Positions 32,498 to 38,679 of a stretch of DNA of 38,679 bases are shown in pieces. How positions within the stretch are numbered: the stretch's first letter is position 1; the number at the start of each line of letters is the position of its first letter. This stretch comes from Acidobacteriota bacterium. Its GTDB lineage: Bacteria; Actinomycetota; AC-67. The notes under the pieces are model-generated. The model did no database searches and had not been told where the DNA came from. It saw nothing but the letters and a program-made list of their open reading frames with translations. Where the stretch lies: contig JACQXY010000066.1 of the NCBI GenBank assembly GCA_016208485.1, positions 1 to 38,679 on the forward strand, given 5' to 3'. Position numbers and translations under genes: made by a program.

Positions 32498-35400
32498 ATG
32501 GACCCGTCCCTCGCCGCCCGCGCCCGCGCCTGGCTCCGCTCGAGCCGCCGCCACCAGATCCTCGCCGCCACCGTCGTGCTCGGCATTCTGGCCTCGGCCG
32601 TCGCCGTTCCGGTGTCCCTCCTTCGGGGAGGCGGTGGGCAGGAGGTGGCCGAACCGCGGCCGAGCGGCTGCGACGAGCCCCCCGCGATCGAGCCCCTCGC
32701 GGCGGGTGCCGCCGGCGCGTGGCGCCGGCTCGCGCTGCCGCCGGTCCCCGATTGCTACCGCCTGACCGCGGCGAAGAGCGACGCGACCGGCGTGGCTCCG
32801 GACTCCGGGTTCGTCCTGGTCGCGCGCGGGGGCGCCGACCCCGCGTCGCTCGCGAAGCGGATCCGGGTTGAGCCGGCGCTGAAGCTCACGGTCAGGCCGG
32901 CCGCCGGAAGCGGGCAGGGCTTGCGTCCCGGCGAGACGGCCGCCGCGCCGACGCGCTTCCGCGTGACTGCTGCCTCCCCGATGCGTGCCGGCAACGTGTA
33001 TCGGTTCACGATGCTCGACGCTCCGGGCGGGAGCCCCGTGCGGACGTGGGCTTTCCAGGTCCAGAGCCCGCTTCGGGTCGTCGCGGTTCTTCCTGCGGAT
33101 CATGCGACCGACGTCCCCCTCGACATCGGGATCGAGCTGACCTTCAGCCACGACGGCGTCACCGGTGTTGAAGATCGCCTGCGAATTTCCCCGCCCACCC
33201 AGGGGCGCCTCGAAATCCACAAGCGCGTGGCGGTCTTCGTCCCGAAGAAGCTTGAGCCGCGGAGGCTCTACACCGTGACCCTTCGTCCGGGCGTCTCAGT
33301 CGAAGGCTCCGGCGAGACGATCGAGGAGCCCTTCACGTTCCGCTTCGAGACCGGCTCCGGCCCCCGAGGCGGCGGCGGGCCGGCCGAGCCGGCGCTCCAG
33401 TTCACCCGGAGCGTGTGGGAGTCGGCGATCTCCGGCGCGCCGGTGCTCGGGTTGTACGGGGGAGAGGACCAGCCGGGTCGTTCGCTCCCGGTCGCTGTGT
33501 ACCGGTTCCCGGGTGCCCAGGAGTTCCTCTCCTCGCTCGACGGCCTGGCGAAGGTGCCGTCCTGGGCGGGGCTCACGCGGGCGCGTTTCCGGACCTCGCT
33601 CGACGGTCTGGTGAAGGCCGCCTCCTTCACCGCCAAGATCCAGCGCGCCGGCCGGTACGGAGACCTGTACGTCGTGTTCCCCGAGCCGCTTCCGGCCGGC
33701 TTCTACATCGTCCAGGCCGGGGCCGCCGGGAGCGACCGGATCCAAGCATGGCTCCAGGTGACCGACCTCGCGACCTACGCCTCGGTGAGCGCCCCCCGGA
33801 CGCTCGTGTGGGTGAACGACGTCGCGGCGGGAGCCGCCGTCGCCGGCGCGACGATCCGGGTGGCCGGCGGCGACTTCTCCGCGACGACCGGCGCCGACGG
33901 CGTCGCGCTCTTCGAGACCCCGAAGTCGCTCGTGCGCCTGGAGCCGAGCGTGCTCGGAGAGACGGCGTCGAGCGTGCGCAACCTCACCGTGACCGCGCCG
34001 GGGGGCCGCACCGCGGTCGTTCCGCTGTCCGACATCCTCACCGGTTACGATTCCTACCAGTTCCGCGAGAACGTTTTCCCCGGCAACCCGAGCTTCTACT
34101 GGCGCTTCCTCTACACCGACCGGCACCTGTACCGGCCGACCGACACTGTCCACTTCTGGGGGCTCGTCCGCCGTCGCGCGGCACCCGCGCGGGGGCAGAA
34201 GATCTCGGTGGAGGTCGGTGGCTGGGACCAGGAGACCGGCGCGCGCGTGGTGCTCGGGCGAACGACCGTCACCGCGACGGCGATGGGGACCTTCATCGGG
34301 CGTCTCCCCATCGAGGCCGCTTCTCCCGGCTACTACGACCTGGAGGCGCGCGTGGGGGACCAGACCATCGCTTCCACCTACCTCGAGGTGGCCGACTTCG
34401 TGAAGCCGGCTTACAAGATCGACGTCACGTCCTCCAAGAAGGCGGTCTTCGAGGGAGATCCGGTGCGCTTCGACATCCGGGCGTCGTTCTTCGACGGCAC
34501 CCCCGTGCCGGGCACGAGGCTATCGGTGTCCGGGGCCGGGGGAGGGTCGGTCGTGACGGACGCGGACGGGCGGGCGACCGTGGACTGGGCGGCCGAGCCC
34601 GAGGGCGGATGGGAGTTCGCGAGCATCGGCGTGACCCCGGCGCTCGCCGAGGAGGGCGACATCACCGGAGGCACCACGGTCCGCGTGTTCCCCTCGGCCG
34701 TCACGATCGACGCCGACGCGGTGGTGGAAGGCGGAGCGGTCACGGTGACCGGAACCCTTTACCGGGTGGACATGGCGCGGCTGAACAGCGACGAGCCGGG
34801 CGACCCGTGGGACGTGCGCGCCGGCCCGGCGCCGGGCCGTCCGGTCCGGGCCACCGCCCGCGAGATCTCCTACCGGCGGGTCGAGGAGGGGGAGAGCTAC
34901 GACTTCGTGAACAAGCGGGTGGTGAAGACCTACCGGTACGAGCGGGAGGAGAGAACGATCCCCGGCGAGCGATCCGCGACCTCGGACTCGAAGGGCCGGT
35001 TCCGGATGTCGTTCCCGGCCGGCGAGAGCAGGTCGTACGAGATCGACGTCACGGCGATCGACGAGTCGGGGCGGAGCGCGAAGGCGAGCGTCTCGGCCCA
35101 CGAGAGGTTCAGGTGGGACGCGGCCTCGGACGCGGGCTCGGACGTTCTGCACTTGTCCTCGCTCAAGGACGGACCGTTCCGGCCGGGGGACGAGGTCCGC
35201 CTCACGATGCTCCTGGGGGCCGAAGAGTTGCCCTCCGGCGCCCCGAACCGCTACCTGTTCCTTCGTGCCCGGAACGGGATCCAGGGGTACGGCCTCGAGG
35301 GCGATCCGACGTACGCCTTCTCGTTCTCAGACGACGACGTGCCGAACGTGACGATCTCGGGGGTCCGCTTCACGGGCGGCACCTATCAAGAGGTCGCTTG

Positions 35401-37582
35401 GCCCTACGAGGCCGTCTTCGACCGCGCCACCCGGAAGCTCTCCGTCTCGGTGTCACCCGACCGCGCGCGCTACCGCCCCGGCGACACGAGCACCCTGAAC
35501 GTGCGGGTGACCGATGCGGCCGGCACGCCGGCGCGCGCCGAGGTGATGCTCGGAGCGGTGGATGAGGCGATCTACCGGCTGGAGGGTCAGAACTTCCTGT
35601 CGGATCTCGGCATCCTGGACTCGCTCTATGAGCTTGTGCCGGCGGGGGTCCTGCGGGCCTACGTCTCTCACCAGTCCCCACGCGCGGCGCCTGCCGCCGA
35701 GCAGGGTGGGGAAGGGGGCGCGCGAAGCGACTTCAAGGACGTCGCGCTGTTCGACCGGGTGCAGACCGGCGGCGACGGCCGCGCGTCCATCCGGTTCAAG
35801 GTTCCGGACAACCTCACCTCCTGGCGGGTGAGCGCGCTCGCGGTCACCCAGGATCTCCACGCCGGGTCGACGGTCGCACTCGTGCCGGTCGGGCTGCCGG
35901 TGTTCGCCGACCTGGCGATGAGCGACACCTACCTCACGAGCGACCGGCCGCTGGTCCGCCTGCGCGCGTTCGGGGACGCCCTTCGCGCCGGCGACCCGGT
36001 CTCCTTCGAGGTCTCCTCGGGGACCCTCATCGACTCCCCGCTCAAGGCGAGCGGGCGGGCCTTCGAGCCGGTGGACGTGGCCCTGCCGCCCTTGAGGGAG
36101 GGACGCCACGAGATCACGGTGAGGGTGAGCGCGGGGGGACGGTCGGACGCGCTCGTGCGCCCGGTCACCGTGCTCCCATCGCGGCTGGTGCGCGCGGTCT
36201 CCCGGTTCGCGGAGGTCGGCCCGGGGGAGAGGTTCTCGCCGGAGCGGACCCCGGACCGGGTGGTCACGGTCACGCTCTCCGACCACAACCGCGGGCGCTA
36301 CTACCCGGTGCTCCTCGAGCTCTCGTGGACGGGAGGCGATCGGGTGGATCAGAGGCTCGCGCGCGACCAGGCCCAGGAGATGCTCGCGAAGAACTTCCGC
36401 GAGGTCGCCGCGCTCCCGGAGGAGTTCGTCGCGTCGCGCTACCAGACCCCGGACGGCGGCGTGGCGATCTTCCCGTTCGCGGGTGACGATCTCGGGATCA
36501 GCGCGCGAGTCGCGGCGCTCGCGCCCGACCGGTTCGGCAGGCAGGGGCTCGCCCGCTACTTCCGCAAGGTCGTGCTCGACCCCGAGGAGACCAGGGAGCG
36601 GGCGATCCAGGCCCTGTACGGTCTTTCCGCGCTCGGCGAGCCGGTCCTCACCGACGTGCAGCGCGCGGCCGGCGAGGCCGACCTCTCCTCGCGCGAGCGG
36701 CTGTACGTGGGACTCGCCGCCGCGGTTCTCGGCGACCAGGACACCGCGACCCGGGTCTATCGCGGGCTCCTCGGCGAGCTCGGCGAGCAGCGCGGGGCGG
36801 CCGTGCGCCTGCGGGTCGGTCGCGACCAGGACGACGTGCTCGAGGCGACCTCCCTCGCGGCGATCCTCGGGGCGGCTCTTGCCGACGACGCCGCGCCGGC
36901 GCTCTTCCAGTACACGCTGGACAACTCCGCTCGGGAGAGGTTCCTCGCGCTCGAGCAGATCAGCTTCCTCGCTCTCGCCCTGCCCAGGCTCTCCGGCGAG
37001 CCGGTCGGCTTCGCCTACTCGGAGGACGGGTCTCGGGTCGAGAAGACCCTGGAGCGCGGAGAGTCGCTTTCGCTGCGGCTCACCCCGGCGAAGCTTCGGG
37101 CGCTCGACCTCCGGGTGGGGCGAGGCACCCTCGGCGTGGCGACGTCCCTGCTGGAGCCGTTCGATGCGGCCGGCGTGCGGCCCGACCGCGACGTGTCGAT
37201 CGCGCGGCGCTATAACGGGCGCACCGAGAGCCCCACCCGGCTGCGGGACGGCTCGCTCGTGCGGATCTCTCTGGAGTGGGACCTCGGGCCTCAAGCCTCC
37301 GACGGCTGCTACCAGGTGAGCGACCTGCTGCCCTCGGGGCTCCGCCCGGTCACTCGCCTGTGGGAGCGGGGGATCGAGGACGCGGGCGTCGCCTACCCCT
37401 ACTCGATCGAAGGCCAGCGGGTGAGCTTCTGCGTCTCCCGGAGCTGGCGTAGCAGGGTCGTGTCCTACTACGCGCGCGTGGTCGGCCTCGGCGACTACAC
37501 GGCCGAGCCGGTCGTGATGCAGTCGCAGAAGGTGCCTGAGAGCATGAACGCGACCGGCTCGGTCCGGGTGGAGATCCGGTGA
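32498..37582 (+). CDS. Membrane-anchored alpha-2-macroglobulin-like protein lacking the thioester
   Basis: Large exported protein of 1694 residues. The ATG follows GGAGGAG by four bases. One hydrophobic segment near the N-terminus (ILAATVVLGILASAVAVPVSLL) acts as anchor. An Ig-like or MG1-type region (VVAVLPADHATDVPLDIGIELTF) is followed by macroglobulin MG domains: RHLYRPTDTVHFWGLVRR, YLEVADFVKPAYKID and a VDEAIY segment near 1020. The core A2M segment is FKVPDNLTSWRVSALAVTQD. The alpha-helical thioester domain follows, including TPDGGVAIFPF. At the thioester position (about 1280) the family's GCxEQ reads GDRVDQ, so covalent trapping is unlikely. Bacterial macroglobulins are thought to trap foreign proteases at the cell surface. 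Many thioester-less forms exist. It overlaps the MEMO-like gene by four bases. Confidence 0.88.
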   Translation: MDPSLAARARAWLRSSRRHQILAATVVLGILASAVAVPVSLLRGGGGQEVAEPRPSGCDEPPAIEPLAAGAAGAWRRLALPPVPDCYRLTAAKSDATGVAPDSGFVLVARGGADPASLAKRIRVEPALKLTVRPAAGSGQGLRPGETAAAPTRFRVTAASPMRAGNVYRFTMLDAPGGSPVRTWAFQVQSPLRVVAVLPADHATDVPLDIGIELTFSHDGVTGVEDRLRISPPTQGRLEIHKRVAVFVPKKLEPRRLYTVTLRPGVSVEGSGETIEEPFTFRFETGSGPRGGGGPAEPALQFTRSVWESAISGAPVLGLYGGEDQPGRSLPVAVYRFPGAQEFLSSLDGLAKVPSWAGLTRARFRTSLDGLVKAASFTAKIQRAGRYGDLYVVFPEPLPAGFYIVQAGAAGSDRIQAWLQVTDLATYASVSAPRTLVWVNDVAAGAAVAGATIRVAGGDFSATTGADGVALFETPKSLVRLEPSVLGETASSVRNLTVTAPGGRTAVVPLSDILTGYDSYQFRENVFPGNPSFYWRFLYTDRHLYRPTDTVHFWGLVRRRAAPARGQKISVEVGGWDQETGARVVLGRTTVTATAMGTFIGRLPIEAASPGYYDLEARVGDQTIASTYLEVADFVKPAYKIDVTSSKKAVFEGDPVRFDIRASFFDGTPVPGTRLSVSGAGGGSVVTDADGRATVDWAAEPEGGWEFASIGVTPALAEEGDITGGTTVRVFPSAVTIDADAVVEGGAVTVTGTLYRVDMARLNSDEPGDPWDVRAGPAPGRPVRATAREISYRRVEEGESYDFVNKRVVKTYRYEREERTIPGERSATSDSKGRFRMSFPAGESRSYEIDVTAIDESGRSAKASVSAHERFRWDAASDAGSDVLHLSSLKDGPFRPGDEVRLTMLLGAEELPSGAPNRYLFLRARNGIQGYGLEGDPTYAFSFSDDDVPNVTISGVRFTGGTYQEVAWPYEAVFDRATRKLSVSVSPDRARYRPGDTSTLNVRVTDAAGTPARAEVMLGAVDEAIYRLEGQNFLSDLGILDSLYELVPAGVLRAYVSHQSPRAAPAAEQGGEGGARSDFKDVALFDRVQTGGDGRASIRFKVPDNLTSWRVSALAVTQDLHAGSTVALVPVGLPVFADLAMSDTYLTSDRPLVRLRAFGDALRAGDPVSFEVSSGTLIDSPLKASGRAFEPVDVALPPLREGRHEITVRVSAGGRSDALVRPVTVLPSRLVRAVSRFAEVGPGERFSPERTPDRVVTVTLSDHNRGRYYPVLLELSWTGGDRVDQRLARDQAQEMLAKNFREVAALPEEFVASRYQTPDGGVAIFPFAGDDLGISARVAALAPDRFGRQGLARYFRKVVLDPEETRERAIQALYGLSALGEPVLTDVQRAAGEADLSSRERLYVGLAAAVLGDQDTATRVYRGLLGELGEQRGAAVRLRVGRDQDDVLEATSLAAILGAALADDAAPALFQYTLDNSARERFLALEQISFLALALPRLSGEPVGFAYSEDGSRVEKTLERGESLSLRLTPAKLRALDLRVGRGTLGVATSLLEPFDAAGVRPDRDVSIARRYNGRTESPTRLRDGSLVRISLEWDLGPQASDGCYQVSDLLPSGLRPVTRLWERGIEDAGVAYPYSIEGQRVSFCVSRSWRSRVVSYYARVVGLGDYTAEPVVMQSQKVPESMNATGSVRVEIR

Positions 37583-38523
37583 GGCGCCGCAGCGCGCTCG
37601 GGCTCGCGCTCGCCGGAGCGCTGCTGTTCGCGCTTCCGTCGGCCGGAGGCCCCGCGCGGTCGCCTCGCGCCGCTGCGCGCGCCCCGGCGCAGGCGCGCGC
37701 CCCGGCGCAGGCGCGCGCCCCGGCTTCCGCGCGCGCGCACTGCGAGCGCTTCTTCAGTGGCCGGGCGTTCTCCGCGGCCCTCGACCGCCTCCGAGGGCGC
37801 CCTCCGGCGCCGATGCCCGGCGCGCGCGCGCTCGTCGTCCCGCACCACTGGCTCGCCGGGCACCTAATCGTCGGAGGCTTGCGCGACCTCGCGGCGAGTG
37901 GACGCCGGCGCCGCGTGATCCTGATCGGCCCCAATCACGTCGGGGCGGGGAGCGCCGCGGTGGCGACGAGCGACCTGCCCTGGGACTCCCGGTTCGGACG
38001 GGTCGAGCCGGACTCGGGCGCGATCTCGCGGCTCGTCTCGGCCGGCCTCGCGCGGAGCGAGCCGGACACCCTCTCGTGGGAGCACTCGGTCGCCGGGATC
38101 GTCCCCGTCGTCGCCTGGGCGATGCCCGGCGCGCGCCTGGTGCCGCTCGCCGTGCGGGCCGGCCGGTCCGCCGCGGAGGTGCGCGCGCTTGCCCGCGCGC
38201 TCGCGCCCCTCATGGATCCCGGGACCGTCCTCGTCGCCTCGGTGGACTTCTCGCACTACCTGTCGGCCGCGGAGGCTCGCGCGCGCGACTCCGAGACGAT
38301 CGCGGTGCTCCGGGGGCTCGACTCGCGGCGGATCCTGGCGTTCGGCAACGAGCACCTGGACTCCCCGCCGTCCATCGCGACCGTGATGGAGACCGCGCGC
38401 CTGCTCGGCGCCACGCGCTTCGAGCTGCGCGCGCGCGGCGACTCGAGCCAGCTCGGCGGCTCGGCGCTCTCAGGCGTCACGAGCTACGTAGAGGGCTTCT
38501 GGCGCGCGGGCGCGGGGCGGTAG
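37579..38523 (+). CDS. Exported MEMO1-family (AmmeMemoRadiSam system protein B-like) protein
   Basis: A 314-residue MEMO1-family protein whose chemistry is not established. GTG 37579 overlaps the macroglobulin TGA (GTGA). A signal peptide (RRSALGLALAGALLFALPSAGG) precedes an Ala/Pro/Arg linker with three copies of an 18-base repeat. The MEMO core then shows VVPHHWLAG (usual PHAGY), VILIGPNHVGAG, LPWDSRFGRVEPD (usual TPLG region), SWEHSVAGIVPVV and VASVDFSHYLSAAEARARD. These are the metal-site and EHS motifs of the family, but the Cys ligand seen in human MEMO1 is not evident. Export is atypical; most bacterial members are cytoplasmic. The coupling suggests a surface role with the macroglobulin. 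Confidence 0.82.
   Translation: MRRRSALGLALAGALLFALPSAGGPARSPRAAARAPAQARAPAQARAPASARAHCERFFSGRAFSAALDRLRGRPPAPMPGARALVVPHHWLAGHLIVGGLRDLAASGRRRRVILIGPNHVGAGSAAVATSDLPWDSRFGRVEPDSGAISRLVSAGLARSEPDTLSWEHSVAGIVPVVAWAMPGARLVPLAVRAGRSAAEVRALARALAPLMDPGTVLVASVDFSHYLSAAEARARDSETIAVLRGLDSRRILAFGNEHLDSPPSIATVMETARLLGATRFELRARGDSSQLGGSALSGVTSYVEGFWRAGAGR
37681..37734 (+). repeat. Three 18-base tandem repeats in the MEMO-like gene
   Basis: Two identical copies of GCCCCGGCGCAGGCGCGC are followed by a third with a changed centre. They encode APAQAR APAQAR APASAR, a linker between signal peptide and catalytic domain. Copy number may vary between strains. Confidence 0.85.
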
Positions 38524-38555
38524 CGCGCGCCCGGGGGAGGAGGGACCGGCTGTCC

Positions 38556-38573
38556 GATGAACCCCATTTCATC
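38556..38573. other. Small inverted repeat downstream of the MEMO-like gene
   Basis: GATGAA and TTCATC form a six-pair stem with a six-base loop, 33 bases after the stop. It is AT-rich compared with its surroundings and lies just upstream of a candidate promoter. It could be an operator or a weak terminator. Confidence 0.35.
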
Positions 38574-38583
38574 AATCTGACTC

Positions 38584-38612
38584 TTGACCGGTCCGCCGAT
38601 CAGTGCTACGAA
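38584..38612 (+). promoter_or_regulatory. Candidate promoter for the gene at the right edge
   Basis: TTGACC and TACGAA are separated by 17 bases. The -35 is good and the -10 is partial. Predicted start near 38619 would precede the ATG at 38642. Confidence 0.45.
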
Positions 38613-38641
38613 GTCTGGGCAAAGGGCAGCGGGAGCCTGTC

Positions 38642-38679
38642 ATGCGGAAGAACGGGGCGGACGTTGCACACACACACAC
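38642..38679 (+). CDS. Start of an unidentified gene, truncated by the window edge
   Basis: ATG 38642 has GGGAG six bases upstream and a promoter-like element further up. Only about 12 codons are visible (MRKNGADVAHTHT), too few to name a product. The last bases are a CA dinucleotide run that may be an artefact of a contig end. Confidence 0.3.
   Translation, partial: MRKNGADVAHTH
38667..38679 (+). repeat. CA dinucleotide run at the window end
   Basis: Thirteen bases of alternating C and A close the window. Such a run is out of character for this GC-rich sequence and typical of low-complexity ends in assemblies. Confidence 0.7.

Noticed and set aside
30857..33220. 787-codon minus-strand frame across rpiB, trpD and the macroglobulin start
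   Set aside because: It overlaps three well-supported genes and is low-complexity; a shadow frame.
37681..37734. CRISPR-like or satellite array
   Set aside because: The 18-base units are directly abutting, in frame and encode a linker; there are no spacers.

Overview
This window is very GC-rich, gene-dense bacterial chromosome. It has strong third-position GC, so long antisense shadow frames are common. Start codons include many GTGs. Several -10 elements of the form TANNNT lie only 6-10 bases before a start codon, with no Shine-Dalgarno site. That pattern, the PFOR/KorAB energy enzymes and the split B12 mutase suggest an uncultivated actinobacterial-type lineage, probably facultative or microaerophilic. 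The taxonomic call is inference. I see no rRNA, tRNA, CRISPR array, insertion sequence or prophage gene. No stretch over 300 bases lacks a gene; the longest gaps are about 160-200 bases and hold promoters or hairpins.

Layout. 1-2222: 3' end of a histidine-degradation operon (hutU, hutI). 2269-3402: secreted polysaccharide deacetylase. 3399-8582 (minus): pyruvate:ferredoxin oxidoreductase and a B12-binding-type radical SAM protein. 8785-9885: glycerate kinase. 9963-19606 (minus): three exported proteins, namely a beta-helix/Ig-like protein, a subtilisin-family protease and a nitrilase-like protein. The first two end in the same uncharacterised C-terminal module. 19805-22689: korAB, 2-oxoglutarate-type ferredoxin oxidoreductase. 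22742-24095: aquaporin and a degenerate receiver domain. 24112-26424 (minus): rubrerythrin, CCG-type Fe-S protein and DUF3501 operon, divergent from 26588-27929: a PerR-like Fur-family regulator and a DUF72 protein. A perfect 17-bp palindrome overlaps the -35 box of the rubrerythrin promoter. 27978-28606 (minus): PIN/RHH toxin-antitoxin pair. 28689-31326 (minus): a split B12 acyl-CoA-mutase-like pair and an RpiB-family protein, both lacking key residues of the textbook enzymes. 31383-32453: trpD. 32498-38523: membrane-anchored alpha-2-macroglobulin-like protein without a thioester, translationally coupled to an exported MEMO1-family protein. The right edge holds a promoter and the first codons of another gene.

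How it fits together. PFOR and KorAB feed electrons from pyruvate and 2-oxoglutarate to ferredoxin. Both enzymes are oxygen-sensitive, which fits the peroxide-type rubrerythrin/PerR module. The exported set (deacetylase, protease, beta-helix protein, macroglobulin, nitrilase-like and MEMO-like proteins) points to a substantial, partly lineage-specific cell-surface apparatus. The most promising undescribed elements are the module shared by the protease and the beta-helix protein, and the mutase-like pair with its altered active site.
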